From G963668605 sp963668605 (GTDB lineage: Bacteria > Acidobacteriota > Terriglobia > Bryobacterales > Bryobacteraceae): a stretch of DNA of 64,000 nt. The notes beneath the pieces were generated by a model. It saw nothing but the letters and a program-made list of their open reading frames with translations. It was not told the DNA's origin and made no database searches. A program made the position numbers and the translations under genes. Within the stretch, counting starts at the first letter, position 1. Each line of letters begins with the position of its first letter. The DNA lies in NCBI GenBank assembly GCA_963668605.1, contig OY764903.1, positions 3,100,001 to 3,164,000 of the forward strand. Reading direction: 5' to 3'. Shown here piece by piece: positions 9,718 through 18,493 of this stretch.

Positions 9718-10810
9718 TTGACTCCCGCGTAATATAGCGACACTTTTCCCGCGATACTACGTCTAACCTGGTATGGGCAATGCTGCCGGAGTGCGACGTG
9801 ATTTCGAGGCCTTGGAGAAACGCCGCTTCGAGGCGATCCGCTTGTGGGAGAAGGGATTGAAGCAGGCGGAGGTGGCCCGCCGGTTGAAAGTGGCGCGGCA
9901 GACCGTAGCCCGCTGGGTGCAGGAGTATCGGGCGGGCGGCAAAGACGGGTTGCGCAAGGCCGGCCGCGCCGGCCGCAAACCCCTCCTCACGAGCGAGGAT
10001 CGTCAGCGCCTGAGCGAGCTTCTGTTGCAGGGACCGGAATCGTTGGGCTATGAGACGCCCCTGTGGACCTGCCCGCGTGTGGCGCATTTGATCGAGGAGG
10101 AGTTTGGCGTCACCTACCACGAAGGTCATGTTTGGAAGATTCTGGTGGGACTGGGCTGGAGTCCGCAACGACCCGTCGGCCGGGCGCGTGAGCGAAACGA
10201 GGCGGCGATCCGAACCTGGAAGCGAAAGACCTGGCCGGCCATTAAAAAAAAGCCCGCACGCAGGGGCGCACGATAGTCTTTGTCGACGAAAGCGGGCTGA
10301 GTCAGCGTCCGCACCGTTGTCGTATGTGGGCCCCGCGTGGGCAAACGCCTGTACTGGACTACAACTTCAATTGGAAGAGCCTGTCGGCGGTGGCCGGCCT
10401 CACGGTGTGGAACTTCTACTTCCGGCTCTACGCCGGGAGCGTCAAGAGTCCGCAGGTAGTGGAGTTCCTGCAAGCGCTGGTCCGGCATATCCGCGGACCC
10501 TTGCTGGTCATCTGGGACGGGCTGCCTGCCCACCGGAGTCGGTTAGTACGCGACCACATCGAGAGTCTGGCCGGACGGATCGAGGTCCAATACCTGCCGG
10601 GCTACGCACCCGAACTCAATCCGGTCGAGTACATCTGGAGCTACTGGAAGCACCACGAACTGGCCAACGTCTGCCCCAAAGACTACTGGCACCTTAGCGA
10701 GGCGGCCCGCACCACGCTGCGCCGGATGCGCCGCCGCCCGCGTTTGATTAGCGCTTTCTGGAAACAATCCTTACTGCGTCTGGAATAACTCTATATTATG
10801 CGGGAGTCAA
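9718..10810 (+). mobile_element. IS630-family insertion sequence (1093 bp), intact
   Basis: The terminal inverted repeats are TTGACTCCCGCGTAATATAG at the left end and TTGACTCCCGCATAATATAG (as the reverse complement) at the right end, 19 of 20 identical. The element is flanked by the dinucleotide TA on each side (9716-9717 and 10811-10812), the target duplication expected of the IS630/Tc1/mariner superfamily. The uninterrupted target is visible in intron copy A, where CGCCTAAGTGCC is continuous. One transposase is encoded across two frames. Confidence 0.96.
9773..10788 (+). CDS. IS630-family transposase, made by -1 frameshifting
   Basis: DDE transposase in two overlapping frames. The first frame (9773-10276, 167 codons) holds the N-terminal helix-turn-helix regions (KQAEVARRLKVARQTVARWV) and a second winged-helix-like part with the VAHLIEEEFGVTYHEGHVWK region. 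A run of eight A at 10244-10251 followed by G is the likely slippery site. Shifting by -1 there gives IKKKARTQGRTIVFVDESGL, which carries the first catalytic Asp, and leads into the frame ending at 10788. That frame has the second Asp in VIWDGLPAHRS and the Glu in LPGYAPELNPVEYIWSYWK. All three DDE residues are therefore present only in the frameshifted product. Programmed frameshifting is known in this family; here it is inferred from sequence. Confidence 0.92.
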
Positions 10811-12469
10811 TAAGTGCCGGTCCCGCGTGATGCCAAGCTGCCGTAACTTTCGCAGTCGTCCCCGCGTGTCGTGCCATCGCAACCAGAAACACTTCCGAAT
10901 GTGCCGTCGAACCCAGCTTTCCAGGTCGCGAATCCGGGTCCGTGCTTCGACCAGCCGGAAGTACCCCCACCAGCCACGCACGTAGCGGTTCCAATCGTCA
11001 CGCAGTTGTTTACTGCTGCGACTTCGCCGCGCATCCCAGAGTTCGCGAACCCGGTCCTTGAATCGTTCGACACTCTCCGGTGCTATTCCGATCCGCTTCT
11101 TGCAGTCCAGTCGAAAGCCCAGGAACTTACGTTCCCAAACCCTCCCCGTTCCGCTCTTGGCGGCATTCACCTTCAACCGCAGATGCTTCTCGATCCAGCC
11201 CTGTATCGAAGCCAGCGTTCGCTCCGCCGCCGCTTGACTGCCTACGTAGATATTGCAGTCATCGGCATAGCGGCAGAAGCTGTGCTGCCTCCGCTCCAGT
11301 TCCTTATCGAGCGCGTCCAGGTAGATGTTGGCCAGCAATGGAGACAGCGGTCCGCCTTGCGGCGTTCCCTCCACGCTTTTCGTCACCACCCCGTTCACCA
11401 TGCTTCCCCGCCGCAGGTATTTCCCAATCAGTTGCAACACCCGTTTGTCCCGGATCACTTCCGCGATCCGGCCTATCAGGATGTCGTGATTGACGTGGTC
11501 GAAGAACTTGGCGATGTCTAGATCCACCACCCAGTCCTTCCCTCCCTGCGCATATTGCTGTGCGGCTCGCACGGCGTCCTGTGCGCTGCGCCCCGGCCGG
11601 AATCCGTAACTGTGCCCGCTGAATTGCGGATCGAAGACCGGTGTCAGCACTTGCAATAACAACTGCTGTATGAACCGGTCCTGTACCGTCGGGATGCCCA
11701 GTGTCCGCGTGCCCCCGCTTGGCTTCGGTATCTCTACACGCCTCACGGGACTTGGAACGTAGGTCCCCTTCAGAAGTTTGTCTTTGAGGATCCACCAGTT
11801 CGCCTGAAGATGCGATTCCAGTTGCGCCGTCGTCATCCGATCGATACCCGCCGCTCCCCGGTTGCGTTTCACCGCCGCCAGCGCTTGCGCGTAGTTCTCG
11901 TCCCGTACGGCTGTTTCCATTAACGTCTCGTACATTGCTCTCCGTCGAGAGGTTCGCAGAACTCCGGCATCGTCTCCTCGCGTTCAGACTTCCGCGGCTG
12001 CACCGCCTGATCCGAAAGCACTCCCGGGCTCTCGCCACCGTAGTTGTGACGTCCCGCGATTCGAGTTCGCTTATTGCGCCGGCCTCCAGTTCCTCCTCTA
12101 GCTCCAATGCATTGGTCCTTCGGCCCTTCGCTCCACCGTCATTACAACGGCTTCTTCGCTACTACGGCCTCTGCTGACTTCTCCTCCACTCTCATGCAAG
12201 AGATCTCCCCAGGTAAGGTGCAGAATCTGTCCCCTCGTGCCGACTGGCTGTACCTGATGCGTCTTGATGATCTTTGGGCTTCGCTGTTTGGCGCCAGCTT
12301 GCCGCCCGCACCCGGCCTCACTGCCAGTTCGTGTCCCTACGGTCGAGAGTTTGCTACGCGCTTCTTTCGGCTTCGCCTCGCGGCTACGCCTTGCGTTTCG
12401 CTACGGTTGCCTTCATCGGCTCCGATTGGCTCCTTTCATCCAATTAGATTCTGCCCATGCTGGGCACAC

Positions 12470-12499
12470 GCCTCCGGTCGCTCGCGCTCCCGGCACCGT
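12470..12499. repeat. REP-like palindromic repeat (5' exon of intron C)
   Basis: On the minus strand it reads ACGGTGCCGGGAGCGCGAGC then GACCGGAGGC, with the intron starting at the next base. It is the partner arm of 9429-9458. Confidence 0.8.
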
Positions 12500-12572
12500 A
12501 CAACGTGAGCGAACACTTCCACTCGCCTCTGCGCAACTTACTTCGGCGCTGCGCTGACTTGGACAGGTTGCG

Positions 12573-12711
12573 CTATTTCACAATGGAGACCTCTGTCTTG
12601 AACAGCAGCACAAACTGGTGGGCCTTTTGCCACACGACCAAGTCCTCAAATCTCGCCGCTGGCGTCCTCACTCTGGCTCCTGAATTCTGACTTCTGGCTA
12701 CTTGAGTGGTT
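12573..12711 (-). pseudogene. Remnant of a four-helix-bundle (S23/IVP-like) protein gene
   Basis: The minus-strand frame reads ...RTPAARFEDLVVWQKAHQF followed by VLLFKTEVSIVK and a stop. The 'FEDLxVWQKAH' string is the hallmark N-terminus of the small four-helix-bundle proteins first found as intervening-sequence proteins in 23S rRNA genes. These are normally ~120 residues, whereas only about 25 recognisable residues remain here. The frame has no convincing start of its own. The remnant lies between the REP/intron C and the tolC-like gene, so an earlier rearrangement probably removed the rest. Confidence 0.5.
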
Positions 12712-12735
12712 ACCTTTTTTCTATTGCCGGCGTAA

Positions 12736-14052
12736 TCACTGCGCTCCGATATTCCGCAGAAGGTCGGCGTAGGCCAGCCGCCAACCCGCTTCCGCACGCA
12801 GCAAATCGGCCTCCGCGCCGGCCCGCGCCGCCCGCGATTCCGCAAGCGCCGATGTGAGCGCGAAGCCCAACTCCACCTGGTCCTTGTTAAGCCGTTCGCC
12901 TTCCACGCGCAGGCTCAACGCCTCGCGCGCGACCCCGGCCATCTGCAAGGAGCGCTCCACATTGCGATAGCTCTTGCGCACTTCCACTTCGATCTTTTCC
13001 TTCACGTGCCGCAGATTCTCCTCCGCCCCGGTCAACTGAGTGTGGCGCTCCTTCGTCTGCTCCCGGCGCTTTCCGAACTCGAACAGCGTATACGAGAGCC
13101 GCCCGCCGACCGCAAGAAAATTCGACGGCATCGCCGGCAAACCGGTCTGGTAGAAATGCTGTCCGAACGCGAACACGTCGGGGATGTACTCGCTCTGCGC
13201 GGCACCCACGCCCGCCTGTGCCTTCACGATGAGTTGCCCGGCTTCGCGCACCTCTGGACTTTCACGCAACGCCAGTTCCACGGCTTCCGCCGCCGATGTG
13301 ATCGAAGGCGTAATCCGCGGTGGCTCGACCAGCTCTAACTCCGTCGTGATGGCCAGCCCAATTGCGCTGTTCAACGCTTCGCTGTAATCCGAAATCTGGT
13401 TGCGCAGGACGAGCGCATTCTGCCTGGCTTCGAGCAGCGCGGCTCGTCGTCCGAGCGCCGCGACGGCAAGACTGTTCCCCGTCTCGACGGAATTCTGTGC
13501 ATCCTGCAACGCGGCCTCGGCCGCCACGATCTTCAACTCCGCGGCCGCAAGTTGAGCACGCGAGATCAGCAGGCCATAGTAAAGTTGCTCGACGGCGTAG
13601 GCGACTTCATGCCGGCCTCTGCGCACGTGTTCCTTTGCGATCTGCTCATCGCTGGCGGCGGCATCCACGCCATGGCGGACCTTGAGCAATGGGGTCAGCG
13701 GCTGAATTGCCGTTACACTGCCAAAGAACAGATTCTGCCTCACGAGGTCGATGGGAATCGGAATGCTGGGCAGTGGCGGCGGCAGTATGCCGAGGCCGAG
13801 CGAGCCTGCTGTCACCGTCGTTCCCAACTGCTTATTGAAATACAGGTAGTTCGCGTCGGCGAGCACTTTGGGGAAGTAGTCCGAGCGGGCCGCCAGGCGT
13901 TTGCTCTGATTTTCCTCCACCTTCAGGCGCGCGAGTGCAAGCGTGCGGTTCTGCTTCAGCGCAAGTTGCTGCGCTTCTTCGAGAGTCAGACGCCGCGCGG
14001 CTACCGCGGGCATCGCGAGTAGTGCGGACAAGATCAATACAAGCGGTCTCAT
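12736..14052 (-). CDS. TolC-family outer-membrane efflux protein
   Basis: 438-residue outer-membrane channel partner of an RND pump. It has a signal peptide, MRPLVLILSALLAMPAVAA, then the two tandem OEP repeats of long alpha-helices, each opening with a typical segment (RLTLEEAQQLALKQNRTLAL at about residue 22; ALRESPEVREAGQLIVKAQA in the second half). The reading frame is open further upstream, but the ATG at 14052 gives the signal peptide and overlaps the RND stop by ATGA. It is the last gene of the adaptor-pump-channel operon. The drug or metal exported is not evident. Confidence 0.92.
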   Translation of the reverse strand: MRPLVLILSALLAMPAVAARRLTLEEAQQLALKQNRTLALARLKVEENQSKRLAARSDYFPKVLADANYLYFNKQLGTTVTAGSLGLGILPPPLPSIPIPIDLVRQNLFFGSVTAIQPLTPLLKVRHGVDAAASDEQIAKEHVRRGRHEVAYAVEQLYYGLLISRAQLAAAELKIVAAEAALQDAQNSVETGNSLAVAALGRRAALLEARQNALVLRNQISDYSEALNSAIGLAITTELELVEPPRITPSITSAAEAVELALRESPEVREAGQLIVKAQAGVGAAQSEYIPDVFAFGQHFYQTGLPAMPSNFLAVGGRLSYTLFEFGKRREQTKERHTQLTGAEENLRHVKEKIEVEVRKSYRNVERSLQMAGVAREALSLRVEGERLNKDQVELGFALTSALAESRAARAGAEADLLRAEAGWRLAYADLLRNIGAQ

Positions 14053-17000
14053 ACGTGGCCTCCCGGCGTGGCACTCTCGCGCCCGGCGGTGACGACATAG
14101 AGCGCGGGCACGACAAGCAGCGTAAAAAACATGGAGAAAATCAACCCGAATGCGATCACCGCAGCCATCGGCGCCCACATCAGCGATCCCGAAAGAATCA
14201 TCGGAGCGACACCGACCGCGGCCGCCATCGTAGTTAGAAAGATGGGGCGCAGCCTGCGCGCTCCGGCCTCGTGCGCCGCATCGATAATCGAATCGCCCGC
14301 GCGCCTGCGCCCGTTGATGTAGTCGACCAGCAGGATCGAGTTTCGCACCACCACTCCGCCGACACCGATCAGGCCGATCTGCGCGACGAAGCTAAAAGGC
14401 ATGCGAATCACCAGCAGGCCGACGGCGGCGCCAAAGATCGCGAGCGGGATCGACGACATCACGACCAGCGCCTGCACGGAGGAGTGAAACTGGAAGAGCA
14501 GAATCAGAAAGATCAGCACCACACTGATGATCGCGGCCGTGACAATCCCGCCGGTCATATTCGACTGCGACTCCTTTTCACCGCCGTAGGCGATCCGGCA
14601 TCCCGCCGGCAGCGCGATGGCGTCGATCTTGCTCTTGGCCAGGTTCAGCAAACGTGAGGCATAGACGTCGCGCTGGAAAAAGCTGCGCACCGTGATTGTG
14701 CGCACGCCGTTGCGGCGCGTGATACGCCCGGTTTCCCACTCGGGAGTCAGGCTGCCAATCTCGCGCAGCGGCACCTTCGCTCCCGTGACAGGCGAAGTCA
14801 GGTAGGCATCGCGAACATTGTCGAAGCTGCGGCGGCGGTTCTCATCGAGACGCAACAGTATGTCGACAGCCCGCGAGCCTTCCCAGAAGGTCGACACCAC
14901 GGTGCCCTCAAAACTAGCGGCGAGCGAGCGCGCCACGGAAGCGTTGGTAAATCCGAGCCGGTTGGCGACAGCTTCCTTTAGACTCACGCGGAGTTCATAC
15001 GAATCTTCGCGCCAGTCGTTGTGAACGTACTCCGAACCGGGTGTTTCTTTGTAGATGCGCTCCACCTGCTGCGCCACGGACTTCAATTGCCCCAGGTCCT
15101 CGCCGGAAATACGCACCTCGATGGGTGCAGAGAAAATCTCGCCCTGCTGCAACTCTTTCACTATGACCATGGCCTCCGGAGCGACCTCACGCATCCGGCG
15201 GCGCAGCGCGTACACCAGGCCGGGAGTCTCATCCACGTCTTTCGTGTTGACCAGAATCTGCCCATAATTTCCGGCCGGCTGTTGCGGATCGACATTGTAG
15301 TAAAAACGCGGCGCGCTGAAACCGACAAACGTTCCATAGCTCTCGATCAGACGGTTCGAGGCGAGTTCCTTTTCGATGCGACGCAAAACCGTGTCCGTAT
15401 ATTCGATGCGGCTCCCTTCCGGCAACCACACGTCGATGACAAACTGCTCGCGCTCGGCGGGCGGGAAGAAGCGTTGCGGAAGCGACTTCAGCAGCAGCGA
15501 TCCACATACGATCGAGACAACGCCGAACAGGCATGTCACGTATTTGTACCGCAGCGCCACGCCGATGACCCGCTCATACTGCTTCTCCATCCAATCGACG
15601 AGGCTGAACTTCGGCTCCTGGCCAGGCTCATGCAGACCTTTGCGGATGAAGTGGCGGCAGACGAGCGGTGTGAAAAAGACGGCGACCGCGAAGGAGACGC
15701 TCAACGAGATCGCCACGACGACCGGCATGCTGAAAATGAACTCGCCAACGCTGCCCTTCAACGTGAACAGGTTCGGCAAAAACGCGGCGATGATCGTGAT
15801 CGTGGCCACCAGCACCGGTATCAGCAGTTCATGCGCACAGTGCGCGGCTGCGAAGTCGCGGCTCTCGCCGCGGTCGAGTATCTCCACGTAGTTATCGGCG
15901 ATCACGATCGCGTCGTCCACCAGGATGCCCAGCATCACGACCAACATTGAGATCGAAACCTGCTGCAGGTCGATGCCGATGGCATTCAGAATCGCGAACG
16001 TCACCGAGACAGTCACCGGGATGGCGACGGCCGCAACCACGGCGACGCGGAACGGCAGCAGAATCATCGTGACCAGAATCACCGAGAGGATCGCAATGCC
16101 GAATTCCTTCATGAAGCTCGAGATGCGCTCATCGACCATGCGCGGCTGGTTGGCGAGCATGTCGATCTTCAAATCCGGCGGCAGCAACAGGCGCACCTCG
16201 GCAATCTTGGCGGAGAGCTGCTGGCCGAAATCGACAATGTTATAGCCCTCCTGCATCTCGACCGAGATCATGAGCGTGGGTTCGCCGTTGAAACGCGCGA
16301 GCGATTGCGGGTCCTGGTAGCGCCGTTCCACCTTCGCGACGTCGCCGACATAAACCGGCTGGCCGGCCGGACTCACATCGACGATCACGCGACCGATCTG
16401 TTCGGGCGATTGGAAGAGTTCATTCGCCTGTATCGGCGCCTTCGTAACGTCGGCTTCGAAACGCCCACCGAACTGCACAAGGTTGCGGGCTTGCAACGCC
16501 TGCACGACGTTGGCCAGCGGAATGCGGTACTGCGCCAGTCGCTCCAGCGTGCTCGTGATGTAGATCTGCTCTTTCTGCTCGCCGAAACGTTTGATCTTGG
16601 AAGTCGCGCGCACGCTACGCAGCGCTTCCTCAATGCGCTCTGCATAATCCTTCAGTTCGCGATAGCCGTACTCGCCGCCATGCAGCGCGAGCAGCACTGC
16701 CACGGTGTCGCCGAAGTCGGCGTCCAGCACGGGACCGATCACTCCGGGCGGCAGACGGAGTTGGCGCGTTTCGATCAGATCGTGCCGCAGCTTCGACCAG
16801 AACTGGTCGGGACGCTTGACCGACTCTTCCAGCTCGACGTTGATGAAGCAGAACCCCGGGCGGCTGGTCGAAACCGTCTTTGATTTACGAACCTCTTCAT
16901 AGCGGAAGAGGCGCTCTTCAATCGTCTTGGTGACCTGCTGCTCCACCTGTTCCGAAGTAGCTCCGGGATAGAGCACGGCGAGCACACCGATACGCACGGT

Positions 17001-17120
17001 AATCTTCGGATCTTCGCGGCGCGGCATGGTCAGCAGGGCGTGCACGCCCGCGGCAAACAGCAGCGCCGTGCAGATGATCGTGACTTGAGGAAAGCGTAGC
17101 CAGGGAGGCCCGGATGTCAT
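14049..17120 (-). CDS. RND efflux pump permease (HAE1/AcrB-like)
   Basis: 1023-residue inner-membrane proton antiporter. The first membrane helix begins near residue 13, followed by a periplasmic porter loop (SEQVEQQVTKTIEERLFRYEE). The TM4 proton relay GILVDDAIVIADNYVEILDR holds the paired Asp residues. There is a second porter loop, and the C-terminal membrane bundle contains QIGLIGVGGVVVRNSILLVD. Length is close to AcrB. It overlaps the adaptor stop and the TolC-like start by ATGA at each end, giving tight translational coupling. The sequence is more like hydrophobe/drug pumps than CzcA-type metal pumps, but the substrate is unknown. Confidence 0.94.
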   Translation of the reverse strand: MTSGPPWLRFPQVTIICTALLFAAGVHALLTMPRREDPKITVRIGVLAVLYPGATSEQVEQQVTKTIEERLFRYEEVRKSKTVSTSRPGFCFINVELEESVKRPDQFWSKLRHDLIETRQLRLPPGVIGPVLDADFGDTVAVLLALHGGEYGYRELKDYAERIEEALRSVRATSKIKRFGEQKEQIYITSTLERLAQYRIPLANVVQALQARNLVQFGGRFEADVTKAPIQANELFQSPEQIGRVIVDVSPAGQPVYVGDVAKVERRYQDPQSLARFNGEPTLMISVEMQEGYNIVDFGQQLSAKIAEVRLLLPPDLKIDMLANQPRMVDERISSFMKEFGIAILSVILVTMILLPFRVAVVAAVAIPVTVSVTFAILNAIGIDLQQVSISMLVVMLGILVDDAIVIADNYVEILDRGESRDFAAAHCAHELLIPVLVATITIIAAFLPNLFTLKGSVGEFIFSMPVVVAISLSVSFAVAVFFTPLVCRHFIRKGLHEPGQEPKFSLVDWMEKQYERVIGVALRYKYVTCLFGVVSIVCGSLLLKSLPQRFFPPAEREQFVIDVWLPEGSRIEYTDTVLRRIEKELASNRLIESYGTFVGFSAPRFYYNVDPQQPAGNYGQILVNTKDVDETPGLVYALRRRMREVAPEAMVIVKELQQGEIFSAPIEVRISGEDLGQLKSVAQQVERIYKETPGSEYVHNDWREDSYELRVSLKEAVANRLGFTNASVARSLAASFEGTVVSTFWEGSRAVDILLRLDENRRRSFDNVRDAYLTSPVTGAKVPLREIGSLTPEWETGRITRRNGVRTITVRSFFQRDVYASRLLNLAKSKIDAIALPAGCRIAYGGEKESQSNMTGGIVTAAIISVVLIFLILLFQFHSSVQALVVMSSIPLAIFGAAVGLLVIRMPFSFVAQIGLIGVGGVVVRNSILLVDYINGRRRAGDSIIDAAHEAGARRLRPIFLTTMAAAVGVAPMILSGSLMWAPMAAVIAFGLIFSMFFTLLVVPALYVVTAGRESATPGGHV

Positions 17121-18340
17121 TGCGCGGCCTCTTCCGCCACCACCATCGCACCTTCCGAAAGCAACTGCTGTCCAGCAACGACAATCGATTCGCCGCCCGT
17201 CAGCCCGCGGGTGATCTCGATCTCACGCTCATACACCGTGCCGGCATCGACGCGGCGGCGGAAGACGCGCCGTTTGTCCGGGAAATAGACATACACGAAC
17301 GTCACTCCTTGCGGATCGCGCACGATAGCTTGCGGAGGCACAGTCATGGCTTTGACTTTGCCATCGCTCTGAATGCGCGCTTCCGTAATCATGCCGGCGC
17401 GCAGTTCGAGCGAAGGGTTCGCCACCGTGAGCTTCACCGTGTATGTTCGCGAGGCGGGATCGGCCGCAATGCCGGTGGTTTCAACGCGGCCCTCGAAAGT
17501 CCGTTCACCCAATGAAGGCATCTGCACTATGGCCTTCTGACCCGCACGAATCCGCCCGACCTCGGCCTCGGGTACGCCGGCGCGCACATTCGCCGGATTC
17601 AGGTTCATGATTACGAAGACGGGCCGGCCGGCTGCGGCCATCTCACCCGGCTCGACATCGCGGCGCGCGATAATGCCTGCGATCGGCGCGAAAAGCTTGG
17701 TATCGGCCACCGCCTTTTTCGCGATCTCCTCCTGCGCGAGCGCGCCGCGCAGAGCCTCTTGTGCGGCTGATCTATCTTCACTGCGCGCACCCTCCTGCGC
17801 CAGGCTCAGGCGCTCCCGCGCCGCCAGATATGCAGCCTCGATCTTTTTGTAATCGTTGAGCGCCAGGCTCTTGCGCTCATAGAGCGCCTGATAGCGCTTA
17901 TACTCGTCGGCAGTGCGCTCGTAGTCGACTTTGGCCTGCGCCAACTCCTGCGGGCGGACGGCTGTTCCCACTTTCGCGACGTTCAATCTGGCCGCGGCCG
18001 TCTGCGCCATAGCGGCACGCACACGCAGTTCGTAATCCTTGCTGTCGATCTCAGCCAGGAGCTGGCCGGCGCGAACGGCACGGCCCTCTTCGGCATGAAC
18101 GCGCAACACGGGGCCGGACACCTGGAAAGAAACGTGCGCCGTATCTTTCGCCTCCACCGTACCGCTGGCGCTGACGAACATCGGGCGTTCGATCTGGTTC
18201 GGTTTGCGCACCCGGACCCGTTGCGGCGTCTCGCCGCTGCCAGGCGTAATCTGGCGGGCACAGCCGGTCAAAAACAGGATGAGGGCAGCAACAACAAACA
18301 CTCGTCGCACGGGGTCTCGGGACTCTCTGCGTTCAGACAT
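17117..18340 (-). CDS. RND periplasmic adaptor (membrane-fusion) lipoprotein
   Basis: 407-residue adaptor linking the pump to the outer-membrane channel. The lipobox LTGC (around residue 27, after VFVVAALILF) indicates lipid anchoring. A biotinyl-lipoyl-like half (VLRVHAEEGRAVRAGQLLAE), a long coiled-coil hairpin (about residues 100-190) and beta-barrel domains (GIIARRDVEPGEMAAAGRPV; AGVPEAEVGRIRAGQKA) follow in standard order. It is the first gene of the operon; ATG 18340 has AAAGGACC upstream. The hairpin-rich stretch at 18412-18448 and intron D lie in its upstream region and could affect its transcription. Confidence 0.93.
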   Translation of the reverse strand: MSERRESRDPVRRVFVVAALILFLTGCARQITPGSGETPQRVRVRKPNQIERPMFVSASGTVEAKDTAHVSFQVSGPVLRVHAEEGRAVRAGQLLAEIDSKDYELRVRAAMAQTAAARLNVAKVGTAVRPQELAQAKVDYERTADEYKRYQALYERKSLALNDYKKIEAAYLAARERLSLAQEGARSEDRSAAQEALRGALAQEEIAKKAVADTKLFAPIAGIIARRDVEPGEMAAAGRPVFVIMNLNPANVRAGVPEAEVGRIRAGQKAIVQMPSLGERTFEGRVETTGIAADPASRTYTVKLTVANPSLELRAGMITEARIQSDGKVKAMTVPPQAIVRDPQGVTFVYVYFPDKRRVFRRRVDAGTVYEREIEITRGLTGGESIVVAGQQLLSEGAMVVAEEAAQ

Positions 18341-18411
18341 GATGATGGTCCTTTACAAAGTCCCATCATAGCCTTCACGTGTGCGGCACAGAGTTGGCGA
18401 ACGGCCGGGGG

Positions 18412-18448
18412 GCGAACGCCCTCGTTCGCGGGCGACCCCAGGTCGCCC
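18412..18448. repeat. Two adjacent perfect hairpins upstream of the efflux operon
   Basis: GCGAACG (18412-18418) pairs with CGTTCGC (18423-18429). Immediately after, GGGCGACC (18430-18437) pairs with GGTCGCCC (18441-18448). No T-run follows on either strand. They lie between the 3' end of intron D and the adaptor start. They may be a leftover terminator of the glpK transcript, a regulatory structure, or another repeat type; the sequence does not decide. Confidence 0.55.
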
Positions 18449-18493
18449 ATCCATCGGCGCAGAGTTCTCGTGGAATCCTCGAACCAACCGGGG

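Larger units (their letters stand above)
9590..11935 (-). pseudogene. ltrA: Group II intron reverse transcriptase/maturase disrupted by IS630
   Basis: The N-terminal ~375 codons run from 11935 to 10811 and are intact through the YADD motif and most of the maturase domain, up to LGITRDRHL. The last ~42 codons (GVVGSSRGAWAMAV onward) resume at 9717 and stop at 9590. An IS630-family element inserted at TA separates the two parts, and the interrupted frame runs briefly into IS sequence on each side. The protein would lose its last maturase helix region. Confidence 0.92.
9499..12469 (-). mobile_element. Group IIC intron copy C, interrupted by an IS630-family element
   Basis: Same intron as copy A, with its 5' end GTGTG at 12469 and 3' end CCGAT at 9499. 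Subtracting the inserted IS plus its TA duplication (1095 bp) leaves 1876 bp, exactly the length of copy A. Only isolated base differences from copy A were noticed, for example A instead of G near 11960. The IS splits the maturase gene, so this copy cannot supply its own protein, although its RNA might still be mobilised in trans by the copy A maturase. Its 5' exon is the REP-like arm at 12470-12499. Confidence 0.93.

Noticed and set aside
14049..18340. Heavy-metal (CzcA-type) efflux assignment for the RND operon
   Set aside because: The permease motifs fit the HAE1 drug/hydrophobe branch better, and no metal-binding His/Cys clusters are evident in the adaptor.
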